Source: Dipetalonema caudispina (Eukaryota; Nematoda; Chromadorea; Rhabditida; Onchocercidae). From it: a DNA stretch of 64,000 nt. The position numbers and the translations under genes are program-made. The stretch lies in contig JABVXV010000019.1 in assembly GCA_013365325.1 (NCBI GenBank), positions 1-64,000 on the forward strand, read 5' to 3'. Below are positions 49,696-62,139 of this stretch, piece after piece (the stretch's first letter is position 1; each line of letters opens with the position of its first letter). The notes beneath the pieces were generated by a model that was not told the DNA's origin, made no database searches, and saw nothing but the letters and a program-made list of their open reading frames with translations.

Positions 49696-52600
49696 TCGAT
49701 GCAAATTTCAATGATCATCATTCTTTTTGTGATTCATCCTTTTTAGAGCAAAATGATGTGTTTCTGAATCATTTCAACTACTGAAATTTCAAAGGAAAAC
49801 ATTTACAGCTTAATAATATGGAATTGAAGTTAATGTTTACAGATTATTTAGAATAACTATTGTGATAAAAGCTCTGTCCATCTAATATGGTCATTTTGGG
49901 TTAATTCAAAAAGATCTCCGCAGTGAGAATTGCTTACAGTAATGTGATCCATATAACTTTCAATGGCAAAGCTAAAGCACCAAACAAAAGTGATATTGTG
50001 AAGTTGCTTAGTTGACGATAAGATGGCATGATGGCTTGCAATTCAAACAAGTTTTGCTGCAACAATCGTTTAATCATCACCAAAAAATATAGCAAAATTC
50101 ATCCTTTTGTCTTTTAACAGAAGCAAAATTAGGTTAAGTGTACAAAGTTTGTTGAAAGTAAGGATAGCTGTCAATTATATATCGGACACATTTCTAGGTG
50201 ATATTCCAAGAAAGATTGTAGATCCGTTAAGATTCTTACTTTAAACTACTATTAACCAATTAAGGAGCCGATTTTTCCGGCTACCTGTCTTAATTAATCA
50301 ATAAGTGTCAGACAATATCCATAATGTTCGAGCTGAAGAATTGTGCTCTTAGAAGATATAATTAAGAGATGTGTGATTCTATTTGATGAACATCCAAAAG
50401 ATTTAACAGATGCAAGATGTACTTCTGTGCATTATCTTTGCTGATAACGTTCAACTATAAGAGGACCAAATCAACTCGTACACTTTCAGCAGTTTTCTTT
50501 CCTTCTGTTTCACTACCTTCACTATTGACTCATAATAATTAGAAAATCCCTGCTAATCTTTAATTTCCAGGTATGCTATAATATTAGGTAAATAAAAGCC
50601 CTCACTTTTTCCAAATCATATATGTTATGCCAGTCTCTCTCCACTTATGAACTCTTCCTGGACTTATTTTTCTCTCTCCCTCTTACAAGTGACTTCAAAT
50701 AATTCGGCCTGCCGTGGTTTTATGAATACGAACTAAAGAAAGAAACACGCTAGATAAACTGGGAAGTCGCAAAATACAAAACACAATAATTGTAGGCCAA
50801 AAAGGTGAAATTGCCATAATGATCGCAGGGCAATTTATTTTCATCAAGTCGAAACGGCAACATAAACCGCCTAGTTGATCACAAATTAAGGTATAAAATG
50901 GTCTTAAATTCTAAAGGATGAAAGCAAATTTCCAAAAGATTAAAAAAATCGAAATTGAAATCCGAAAAAATATTTCAACTTCAGCAGTACAAATACGTTC
51001 ATTCAGATTATTGCCTCAATCATTCCTAATTTTTCTTTTAAACAGCTATCCGAATTCCACTAACTTCGGTTGCTATTTTCAAATAAGAACTTTCCTAATA
51101 GTTGTCGGGAAACCGAAAATCATTTCTAACTAAACTAATTATTATAAAAAATTATGTCATATAATCAAATAGCAATAATTAGATAATTGTCAATGATTCA
51201 TCTGATGATGCTAATTCCCATGCTAATCAAAAGATATTAACTAAAAATTTCCGCTTTCCCATTCCGTTCTCATTCTAATTTCATTCACTTTATCCATTTG
51301 TTAACCTTTTTCTCACCATTGTACCCTTTTACAAATATCTTGTATGCTATATGTTGACTAAACACATGCGATCTATATCATCTCATGCATAACCTTAATT
51401 GTATTCATTCACGTTATCTATTCGTTAAGCTTTCTCACCGTTGTACCTTTCGTAAGATATCTTTAAGCCCATCTTTATAACAGTATAAATATATTCTACC
51501 AACTGACTGGTTTACCTACTTGATTAATACCGACTTATCCACCTCTCGAACTACCAATACACCCCAGCTTAACCTGAATCCGATCAAGCGCTATCAGATC
51601 GACACTCGCTAATTCAATTATTTTCTATCCTGAATTATTCTACTGTTAATAATACATTCTGCAATAAATTTACTGCTTCAGTTCTCTGTTTTAACATAAA
51701 TCAGACGTCAACCAGAATCTCAATCAACTTCCACTACTAATCCAACCAACTTTCACTATTATAGTTGCATGGAACATTTCGTCATCATCAAAAAGCAAAA
51801 ATCTGCTCAATTGCAAGCTATAGGTAATCGTTGGGATTTTCAGTTGAAACATTAAAGTTATCGTTTCTAAATAGAAGTTTTTCATTGTGATCCAATAAAT
51901 ATCCTTTGTTGAATCACAATTCATTGACATCATCAACAGTTAAGAGACCAAAATTAAACCCTAATTGAAGTAGCAATAAATTAATTCATTCAATGCCCAA
52001 ATCCATCCTTTTCTTTTCGATCAAACATTCGACCAAATCGCATTACTTCTTGAGTAATTATGTTTTCGACAGTGTTTTCTGCATTTCCCAGGAATTCTGT
52101 AAAAGCATTAGTATTTTCTTCCCAGGCTTCAATAATCAAGAAAAAGAGATTTCTAGAAGAAATAGAATAAAGTCACACAATTAGAAATTAAATCTCTTTT
52201 TTTAGAGGTTTTAAAAATGGATATATTGAAATGATAGCAACCTTCGCTGATAGTGGTCTGTATAATGTTTACTTCAAATGTAGTAGCAGTGAGTAGCAGT
52301 TGCGTAACTTTCATTGCTATTTTAAAGTTTTTTTCGATTCGGATATTTAGAAATGAAATTAGAAAGTATCCTTTCAAGTATCCCCGAAGGATTTTATTGA
52401 AAATATAAATATTATGCTAACCATATAAATAATCGCTAAACTTCCACCGAATCGTTCAATTTTAAAAACTCACCGGATTCAATGCATCCTACTTCCCAGT
52501 GAAGATACAATTGCATGCCGGAAATTGAACAGGTAAAGTGTGAAAGTTATTTTTAGCAATAATCTTAATATAATGATTTTTCTACATATTCCGCAAATGG

Positions 52601-52917
52601 TAGTGATGCAAGGATGGTGCTGTGTACCATATCCATGTATATGTTCGTTTTCTTTTTTTTCAAAATTACAGTATGGATAGATTCTCGAGATATGACCTTG
52701 TTGAATTCTCATTCCGTTCTGCCAACTATATGTGATGAAGTGATAGTGGAGGCAAATTGATAAGAATAATTTTAATAGCAAATACCTGCCCCGGACAATC
52801 TACCACGCAAAGATGAAATCAGGAATGTCAACTGAAAGACGAGGGAAATGCTAATTTCCTGATATTTGTTATAAATGACTTAATTTCGTGATATTATTGA
52901 AACTCAACATTTTCTAG
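49696..52917. other. Intergenic region with a diverged direct repeat
   Basis: About 3.2 kb of AT-rich sequence between the cyclase stop and the first TSP1-like exon seen. The 5' exon(s) of the TSP1-like gene should be somewhere here, but I could not identify a convincing signal-peptide exon in phase. Contains the repeat at 51282-51463. Minus-strand frames at 52479-52781 and 51724-51936 lack matching splice sites. Confidence 0.45.
51282..51463. repeat. Diverged 60-bp direct repeat, 124-bp period
   Basis: Copies at 51282-51341 and 51406-51463 share CATTCAC, TTATC, CGTTAA/TGTTAA, TTTCTCACC, TTGTACC and ATATCTT in the same order. They agree at roughly four of five positions. The spacer is unique, so this is either an old tandem duplication or two copies of a dispersed repeat. 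Confidence 0.75.
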
Positions 52918-53320
52918 CATCAACAACAACCGTACCCGCTTCAACATTCACCATAGAAACATCGCGTACAATAAAGTGACATCTAAAACGTCGCAACCAA
53001 CAGTACCAGTAACCAGAAGTATCACCAACATTCGACCAGATTATTCCAATTGGTCATGCACCGAAAATTGTGGTGGTTGCGGGATTGGATGCAGGACAAG
53101 AACGTGCCTGACAACTCCTTTTGATTGCATGTAAGTCAAAGGTCAACAAGTAGCTACGTAACATTAATAACTCCGTCCAAAGTTTTATAAAATTTCGATT
53201 CGACATTTCGTTTTAAATAATTTCAGTGATGCGACACTGGAATTCAACAATCAGAGCTACAACCAACATCCATGTTCATTTGGCAAGAGAACTTGCTGCA
53301 CCAATTACCGTCTTGGATAA
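52918..53320 (+). CDS. TSP1-like cysteine-rich protein, 3' exons
   Basis: There are two exons: 52918-53130 (acceptor TTTTCTAG, donor CAT|GTAAGT) and 53227-53320 (acceptor TTTCAG, ends TAA). They are in phase and encode the last 101 or so residues. A Thr/Ser/Asn-rich linker leads into YSNWSCTENCGGCGIGCRTR and TCLTTPFDC. This is the WSxC...GGCG...RTRxC pattern of nematode thrombospondin type-1-like repeats, followed by a short tail with PCSFGKRTCC. The protein is probably secreted or extracellular, with all these cysteines in disulfides. The start of the gene is missing: the first exon here needs a partner ending in phase 2, and no signal-peptide exon was found upstream. Function within the family is unknown. 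Confidence 0.72.
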
Positions 53321-53826
53321 ATCAAAGGACAATTTGCTTGTATACCATAAGTTTATACATGAAATATTCCATATCGGAATTAAGTCTTATGTAATTGCTG
53401 ATTCAGCAAGAAAACTTATCGTTCCGTTCTTAAGCAAAAATTGATTTATTTAATAATGCCTATGAACAGATCGAATAAGCAGATCGTTGTAATTACTGAA
53501 TTATCTATCATTCAATGCACACTACTTCAAAGTATCAATTGTAAATTAATAATTTTTATAAACAAATCAACTTCGATAATAGTAAAACCATAAAGTAAAC
53601 AGAACACTGATTGATAGGATTGCGGAAGGATACAAAATTACAGGTGAAAATCCCAAAAATTCTTCAATTGACTTATATGACTTATGTCCATCAGATCACT
53701 TCAAATATAATATAAAAGGGTAAAGATAGGTAGAGGTGAAAAGTGTACAGAAATATGCTCCGCAAATTTTGTTCCTGTTGCCGTCATGTAATCGGTTATT
53801 TTTTCAATTTGTTTATTTCACTGATA
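53321..53826. other. Short convergent gap, nothing seen
   Basis: About 500 bp between the convergent 3' ends of the TSP1-like gene (+) and the 78-residue gene (-). Only AT-rich sequence, presumably the two 3' UTRs. Confidence 0.55.
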
Positions 53827-54539
53827 TTATAACTGTTCCGCGGGAATTCCCTTATTTCTTGGCAAAAGGATTTTGCGAGCAACCTCTAAAACAAAAGATT
53901 TAAAAGATTAAATATTTCAAAATTAGAAGTGAAATGAATTCATTTCAGAATAAATGTTAGTAGCATGTTGCATTTCTAATAAAAGAATTAACGACTGATA
54001 TAAAAGATTTCAATCCATTAATATTACCGAGTAAAAGTAAGATTCCGAAAAGACAGCAAAAATAATCGGTGAAATATCGTTTTTCCGTTAAGATTCCATA
54101 GCGGTTGAAAGGATGTTGAAAAATTGAGAGCTGGTTGATGACGAGAAAAAGCGAAATTTCCAACGTGAAGTTTGCGCAGAGATTAAGAGAAATAGCAGAC
54201 AGTTGAGAGGAGGAGAACAATGGGAAAAGAATTTGAACGAAGAGGATAATTCGGAGAAGACCGGGATTTACCAGACTTCTCAAAGTATCTTGATTTCACT
54301 GAAGACTTTTGCTTTATTAAATCCGCTTCCAATTTACAACACAGCACTTCTGACCTTTTCCTGACATTTTCTCTCAGTTCAGATATCACTATCGATTCAT
54401 TGCTATCGATTACCGTTATGGCAATAAATTAGGTAATATAAGGTTAAATGGTAATCAAGCGGTATCAAAATTAATTACATCGTCCGGTCTGTTTTGCAAT
54501 TCTTTTGCGCTCAGAAATGTACTCTGTCATATCGTACAT
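53827..54539 (-). CDS. Uncharacterised 78-residue charged protein
   Basis: There are three exons: 54539-54479 (ATG start, donor T|GTAATT), 54388-54272 (acceptor ATCGATAG, donor G|GTAAAT) and 53885-53827 (acceptor TTTTGTTTTAG, ends TAA). Phases are 1 then 1 and agree exactly, giving 78 residues. The protein is rich in Arg, Lys, Glu and Leu with heptad-like spacing over residues about 10-50 (for example ISELRENVRKRSEVL), so one or two helices or a coiled coil are likely. It has two adjacent cysteines and a C-terminus ending RKILLPRNKGIPAEQL. There is no signal peptide or membrane segment. I do not recognise the family. Its start is 135 bp from the start codon of the SPATA20-like gene on the other strand, so the two probably share a bidirectional promoter. 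Confidence rests on splice phase and composition, not on homology. Confidence 0.6.
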
Positions 54540-54674
54540 GTATTTTCTTACCACATTTTTCTTACTGATTATATTTTTCGAACTTATTTCCAAACTTTTT
54601 ATCCTTTACAGCATTTTAACCTCTCGATATCACCTTACAAATCTCTCTGTTCGTTTTTTTTTTTTCGAATTTTA
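54540..54674. promoter_or_regulatory. Probable bidirectional promoter
   Basis: Only 135 bp separate the divergent start codons of the 78-residue gene and the SPATA20-like gene, so both promoters and 5' UTRs must overlap here. It is AT-rich with a T-run near 54653-54665. No specific factor site can be named. Confidence 0.5.
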
Positions 54675-57600
54675 ATGTTGCAAAACAGACAGCGTACTGT
54701 TGCTATTATTGTTGCTACTTTAGCTCAAGGAAAAACCGCCGTTGGATCTCCTTTAAAACGAATTATGTACGTCATTATTTATTACTGTTGCAGTAGTAAC
54801 TTCTTGCTTACTTATTTCAACACTTTTCACTTCTCTTCCTTCGAAAAATGTAAATTGAGGGAGTAATTTCATTATAACTAATTCATGTATTGTGTTATTG
54901 CCGTCATCAATGCAAATTGAATTCCCAATTTTCTTTACAATTTTAAATAATCGAAAATTGTTTTAGATCGACGACATCGTTGCTTATGGGTAAGAATCAT
55001 CTGGCTAATGAAAAATCACCTTACTTGCTTCAGCATGCCAATAACCCCGTTTACTGGTCAGCAGTTCTTTAATTTCTCCTCGATCACTTTATGCACTTTT
55101 TTCCCATTGTGTTCTACTTCGAAATTTGTCCTTTTCCAAGAAGTTACTAGAAAGCATATGAATGTCAAAGTTATGTTTTTTACAGGTACCCTTGGGGTAA
55201 AGAGGCTTTCGATAAGGCTAAAACGACAAACCGCTTGATATTTCTTTCAAGTGAGGTTGATTCTACTTCAGGAATAATTTTTTAAATAATACAATAAGTA
55301 TTTAAATTGAACGAGTAAGTCTGTCAAGTCATCGACGCATGAATTAAATCGGCTTCAAACTTCATTAAAATTTTTTAATATGGAATATAAACTTTCACAT
55401 ATCCAGATTTTTTGTTTTTTTTTCTTATACTGATCGGATTATAGTCGGCTATTCGACGTGCCACTGGTGTCATGTAATGAGTCATGAGTCGTTTGAAAAT
55501 GAAGAAGTTGCTAGGATTTTGAACAAAAATTTTGTGAACATAAAAGTAGACCGCGAAGAACGTCCCGATGTCGATAAAATTTACATGGCTTTTATACAGG
55601 TTTCATCTTCGTAAATTTTTAGTATTGGATTTTATTGCCGTTTGAATTCTTGGTTTCTAAATCACTTCACTGTGGAATTTATACCATTTTAAAATATTTT
55701 TTTTATTTCACGAACTCTTGCTGATGGTATTTTCCAACTAAAATTTGTTTATGATTGAAACTTTTCCACAAATTCCTATTGTTCAGATGAGCAAAATTAT
55801 CTTAGCCTCCTTGGTAGACTTTACCAAATCGATCAGTTGAGTGGATTCTGCATTTAAGAAGTTTTGCAAGATAGACATTTCTTTTCAGGCAATATCAGGT
55901 GGAGGCGGTTGGCCATTGAGCGTCTTTTTGACACCTGATTTGAAACCGATCACCGGCGGTACATATTTTCCACTTCGTGATAAGAACGGTCGACCAGGTT
56001 TCATAACGGTGCTCAACATTATTGCGGAAAAGGTTTTTCGTTTTATTTTAATTTTCATGAATTTATGATATATCAACAGTATTCGGATTTTTTGACTGTT
56101 TCCCAGTGTGAAATAACATTACATGTCAGTGGCGCACCGAAGATAAAGAAATGGCAAACGTAGCAGAGTCATTTCTTAGCTCGATGAAACGTTCAATGAA
56201 ACCGAAACGCGGAGTGCTTCCACCACTTGAAGAAATCGAATGGACCTGTTATAATCATCTGAAGGATACATTTGATGAGGAGTACAAAGGATTTGGGTCT
56301 GCGCCTAAATTTCCCGAGTGTGGTTAGTATTTAATTTCTGGCACTTGTATACCTAGGTGCTATAGCTCTTGCCACTTGAAGTGGTCAAAAATTTGCTTTA
56401 TAATTATATGAAAGATTATTCTGCAGACTTTCATTATTTGACATTTGCGTTGTAGCGATAAAGCATGGTACTGTATACTCTATATATACAAGCTTAACGA
56501 AAACATAAAAAAGTAAGGTGCAGGAATTTTAAATTTGATGTATGATATAAACTATCCCGAAAATGATTCGCTTACTTCTGAATGTGTATGCATTGCAGTA
56601 TATCTTGATTTTCTACTTTGTTTCTACTGTGCTCATGTAAATAACGAAGCTGGCAGGAATGCATTACAAATGGTTGGTGAAACACTCATGGCAATCGATC
56701 GAGGGGGAATTCATGATCATATCGGCAAGGTGTATTATTTCGTTCCGGTGGTTTAAAATACTGTTAAATTTAAATTGTGAACTTAATGCAGAAAGTGAAA
56801 CAAGAAGAAGAGGGGGGATCGAAGTTATTGATTTAAGTGACGCATCATTGTTTCTCTCTATGACAACATGTGTATCCTTTTGTTCTTCATTATTCACTGT
56901 TATCGGAATTACAGGGTTTCCATCGTTATTCGGTTGATTCGAGATGGCATGTACCTCATTTCGAAAAGATGCTATATGACCAGGCTCAGCTGTTGGCAGT
57001 GTACGCAGTTTATCATGCGATCACTGGTGAAGCTATTGAAGTTATTGAGGATATTGTAAGCTACGTTGACAATAATCTTACACATAAGGTATTTACTTTT
57101 GTAATCGCTAGTCTTGAAAAATTCAAACATATATTTCGGTAACAAGAGATGGAAACAGATTTATGCCTGAGAAACACTGAAATGAGTTGATTTCAGTCCG
57201 GTGGTTTCTATAGTGCAGAAGATGCGGATTCGTTGCCCGATTTCAGTTCGGTAAAGAAACGCGAAGGAGCATATTATGTTTGGACTGAAAAAGAAATCGA
57301 TGAAATACTTAGCAATAAGCTAATTAATGGCATTGGAGGATTGACTTATGCTGAAGTTTTTAAAAGATATTATGACATTAAATCTAGCGGAAACGTTCCG
57401 CCGTATGAAGTAAGAATTCAGTTATTTTCTGTCTTTTTCCTCTGCATTAGTTGGTACCATTATATTTGTTTAAAACATAAAATATATAATTGAAATAGGA
57501 ATGATGAAGCATATAGTTAAATCGTGCATGTGTTTTGAAACGTTCACTTTTTTATTGTTGCTTCATCTTTCAATCAAAGTATTAGAGCGAAACTTTCATA

Positions 57601-59972
57601 ACATCACCAGATTTCTAGCTTTCCTTGTTTTTATATAGTTTAGTCTTTTTTCCCTCATATTTTAAAATAGCAACTACCGAGTGCATCTGCATAAATGGTT
57701 AAAAGTTGGCAGCTAATAAGAACAATAAGATTCGAATTCGAACGACACTTTAAACTTTTATGCATTCTTCTAATTAATAATCTGAGTTGTAGGATCCATA
57801 TGACGAGCTGAAATCACAAAATGTATTAATGATGAAAGATTTACACAGTGTTTGTGCAGCAAAGTATAAGCTTAGTACGGATAACCTACGAGATGTAATC
57901 AACGAAGCAAAAGCTTCACTTCGAGAGGCACAGAAGAAGAGACCGAGACCTCATCTTGATAATAAAGTGAGAATAATTGTTATTATTTGCTCGGGTTGTT
58001 TGTATGTTGGATATTTTAATTTGATATTTGTATTTATGGTAATGTGAAAGCTTTCTTGAGTTTTTCAGATTATAACATCATGGAATGGACTTATGATTAG
58101 TGGTTTGGCAAAAGCAGCAATTACCTTGCAAAATGAGGATTTGTTACACCGTGCTCAACGGGCTGTTGATTTCATTAAAAAACATTCTGTGGAAAACGGT
58201 CACCTGTTACGTATCGCCTACGTTGGAGTCGATGGAGAAATTGTTAAACGGTGAGAAGATCATTTAAAGCTTTGCGTGCAATTCTGACTTGCTATCCTGG
58301 GTTCTGACGAAAATAAGTTTGAGCTTTTCTTCTGCGAAAGCTACGAGGGTTAGACAATGTCGAATCATGGCGAATACATATGCTTTGCAAACTTCAAACA
58401 GTTCTTTTAAACAGTCAAAAAAAAAAAAAAAAAAATGCGTTGTGCTAGTCCTTAAGAACTAAAGGATCCAACTTAAGGTTTAACCGGTGAGTACTTAAAC
58501 GAAACAGTTTATCGCTTGCCGTCATTTTGGGAGTTTGATGCACGATCATTTGTTCGTGTAGTTTCATCTTCATTGGTGCAGCACACTACATTGAATGATT
58601 GGATTGCTAGTGATGTTGGTGACTTTATTATATTGGTATTTATTTTTTCTATTTTCAAGTAAGAATTACAATCTCTCGTTTTGCAGTTTTGATCTTCGTG
58701 AAATTTCAGTGATGCCCCGATTCAAGCATATGCGGACGACTATGCATTTTTGATACAAGGGTTATTGGATCTGTACGAAGCATGTTTCGATGAGAAATTA
58801 ATTAAAATGGCTTTTGATTTACAAAAACAAATGGATTACCAGTTCTGGGATGCGGAGAATAATAATGGGTATTATCAAACAGTTGACGACCCACATATTG
58901 TCTTCCGAATCATAAATGGTCGGTTTGCGAGCACTTCATTTTTTCCGTGTACACTGGTATTAATTAATGCAGAAAATGATAATAATGACTTCTAATTTTG
59001 AAATACATTCAAGCATATAATTTTGACGGAGTCAGTGAGATTTTGAGGAAGAGCCGGACCTAAAACGATTGAAGAGATTTTAATTAAATGTAGTTTAATG
59101 GATCTGATTTAAATCATTAGAAATAGTGTAGCAATAAACAGAAATGAAAAATTCAGACCAGGATGGAGCTGAACCATCGATAAATTCGGTTGCATCAATG
59201 AATCTGATTAGGCTTTATGGTATTACCAATGAAAAAACTTACAATGAACGAGCACAAAAAATTTTCGAAAGTGCTGCAGAAAGTTTGGAGAAGTATCCTT
59301 TTGCTCTCACAAAAATGGTCAGTGCTTTACAAAAGCATGTACGTCCGATCAAACAGGTACCAACACAAGTTCAAATTTTGTCTTCAAGTTATAGATTTTG
59401 TTTTGTATGTTTTCCTCAACTTCCATTCACAAAAAACAGCTGTTTCCATGTTAAAAAACATATCGCGATTGTTATAGATTATTGTGGTTGGTTCAAGAAA
59501 CAATGAAACAACGAAACAGATGTTATCGGTTGTCTCGAAGCGTTTTGATAGTCTAAGAGTTTTGATATCCTTAGATCCTGAAAAAGTAAAGTTGAGAAAT
59601 TTGGATTTCATAAAAAGATTTAATTCCCTTGACGTCATAATTGTTTTTTTTTTTTTGGCTGAATATCTCCAAAATTATCTGGCTCTTTTATTAGCGCGTA
59701 TCCTGGTATCGTTGAATGCTGTAGTATTTTATCTCAAAAAAAAAAAAAAAAAACGCGTCATACCATTGTTACTGTCTTGGTGAAATTAAATTACAAAGTA
59801 TTCGGGAATCATTCAATTTATAGATTCATGGCTGCAGAGTGTAGATGACCACTTGAAACTATTAGCAACCTCAACAGATACTCCTACTGCTTACATCTGT
59901 GAAAATTCCGAATGCGCGTTACCGCTCACATCAGTGAAGGAACTGAAAGAGAGATTAGATACAACGAAATAA
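54675..59972 (+). CDS. SPATA20: SPATA20 / YyaL-type thioredoxin-domain protein
   Basis: There are sixteen exons: 54675-54766, 54967-55056, 55186-55250, 55445-55599, 55889-56032, 56130-56322, 56524-56583, 56650-56729, 56915-57088, 57197-57409, 57793-57966, 58069-58250, 58710-58918, 59142-59356, 59478-59585 and 59824-59972. They encode about 767 residues (human SPATA20 about 786). The N-terminal thioredoxin-like domain (DUF255) shows [34 protein letters not shown] (CxxC at residues 88 and 91), [14 protein letters not shown] and [14 protein letters not shown]. The rest is a six-hairpin-glycosidase-like domain with [60 protein letters not shown] and DQDGAEPS; it ends [14 protein letters not shown]. 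Its molecular role is poorly known; the mammalian protein is linked to spermatids and mitochondria. Two points are odd: a 66-nt in-frame intron between exons 7 and 8, and a one-base phase conflict between the last two exons. AATAAA signals occur at 60179 and 60184. Confidence 0.94.
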
Positions 59973-62139
59973 TTCATGTTTTTCTAACGGCCGATAACTA
60001 ATGTCGTTATTCTCACCATTCACTGAACTTTATTTTTTTTATATTTTCAGTGCTTTTGTTTTATGTTTAACATCATTTCGTGCAATAGGAATTCGGTGGT
60101 TTTTTAGATTGAAGTTTTCATCTTATCGATTTGGATAAATGAAAGCTGTTCGCCAAGATCGTTATGTTTTAAAAAAGTAATAAAATAAATTTGCTGGTTT
60201 TTTACTACAAAAAATAGCGAACTGACTATCTGTAGTTCCTGTTGCAAAAGTTATTGGTGGAACGAAAATTTGAGCTCAATCTTCTCCTGTCGATAACAAT
60301 AATTTTGGCTTTTTTTCGATTTTATTTTCCCATTTATACAATAATATTTATTGATGATCTGAGTTTGGTAAGTGTTGGATAAGCTTCATTTCGCATTGCT
60401 AGGCCTATTTTAGACTTAGCGGAAGATCCGTTTTGTCCAATTCAAAGTATATTGAATGGGTTAAGGTACTGACTCAACATTTCCATCTACTAACCTATTA
60501 ATATTAGGTAATTCAGACACACTCTCAGTTATAATCAATATATATTAATTGTCGGAAATCCGAAAATTTTTTATGATAAGTATATCTAAAATTTAAATTG
60601 TGTTGCAGAATTATTTTCATTTGAGTGATTATCATATAAATTGTAATTTGGTGAAAGCTGTAATGTATAACACAATTTCAACCTTCTTGTTCTGTTATAC
60701 TCATCAATAAAGATCTACGGCGTTATACTACACTCCTAACATCTACATCCAAGCGAAGCATTCCCTGATCGACTGATCACGAGAAATCCCGAAAGCGGTC
60801 AATTTCATTATTGACAAGTTACTCACAATTATCCTGTAATGTTATAGAAGAACTTCTCCCATGGAAGAAAAGCAACCTTCACCAAATATTCGAGTGTGCC
60901 CAAACCAATAAACAAAAATTCACGACATTAGTGATGAGTAAGATCTTCCCATAGCAAAGGTGAACTTCTGATCAGTTTACCAGTGAAAAACAGAATTTTG
61001 TATTCTCCGAAGAAGTTGCCTTACGATCATGCAATAGCAAGATTTGAATGGAGCCATAAAATCAACTAATGCGAGGCACATTTAGAAAAGAGAGAGTTTA
61101 TGTTGAAGTGGATGTTTTCCGATGACGTAAATCAAAGCTGTTCATAGCTATTCATTTTTTGCTTTACAAATTTCACAGATCTCCCGACAAGTTCAATTTT
61201 CAACACACTGATGTAATGCTGCCCAACTGAAACGCTCTATGCTTAACATATTTTGCAGTAATGGCAGCATAGGTCGTAAGCTGATAGTTTAGTTGCTGCA
61301 AATTCGTTCCTTTTCGAAGTTTCATTTTCTAACTGAATGTATTTATTACGGAAATGTCTTTCGGAAGTGGTAGAGTTCCTTAGGAATATGTAATGTCTAA
61401 ATATTTCAAATCCATTCTAAATGCTTCATACTCCTTTAATAAAAAAAGAAACATTATTGTCAACGTCCCCATATTTAGAGGATTGTCATAAAAAAGGCAC
61501 TCGTTAGATGGTAAAATAATCCTCCTATATAGATGTATATCACAAAATTGCTTACCAAAGAGCTTATCTTTAATCTTAATAAGGTTGTTCCAATAGCTTT
61601 CGGCTATTTTAATAAATTTCGAATTTGTTATTAGGTTAGATTCTCCCAGATATTAGTCTCAAGTATCCAAATATTTTTCATCTATTACACAATGATTGCA
61701 TAGGAGACTCCTGAAGTTAACCGGTGATAAATGATTTTGTAGGGCCATTGCTCTTTTGATTTATTTCCGTATGAAAAATTTGTTTTCTGAAACCAATCTC
61801 ATTAAAAAATCATGCAAATTCTAAAGATAGAATTGGAAGGTATTAATTATGGCACTGTAAGTTTTAATTATTGAACATTCTTTGTTAATATGATCAATTG
61901 TTCAATTATATTTGTTTGATCTGCTAAGTAATGGTTTTATCTCAAATGAATAAAAAGCAAGTCGAGAGATAATCAATAACTCTCTTTCAAAAATAAACAC
62001 TTCTTAAATGAATTTCAAACATAATTCCAGTTTCGCCATACTTCAGAATCATTTCAGCAATTCAAGACTGTCAGAGCACAGCATGCAAAGTGAATGAATC
62101 AAGATTAAAACAAGAAAAAGTTGAGGAAATAGACTACAA
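59973..62139. other. Intergenic region, nothing firm
   Basis: About 2.2 kb of AT-rich sequence: the SPATA20 3' UTR (two overlapping AATAAA signals at 60179-60189), then no recognisable coding exon. An AATTCCAG acceptor near 62029, about 110 bp before the next start codon, may be a spliced-leader or 5' UTR splice site for the membrane-protein gene. Confidence 0.5.

Noticed and set aside
52574..52680. Plus-strand frame with a Cys-rich GWCCVPYPCICS segment as a possible TSP1-like 5' exon
   Set aside because: No donor in phase 2 joins it to 52918, and it has no signal peptide; it stays only a remote possibility.
52479..52781. 100-codon minus-strand frame with a signal-peptide-like start
   Set aside because: The ATG follows no acceptor, the frame ends just before a GTGAGT donor that is in the wrong phase, and no partner exon was found.
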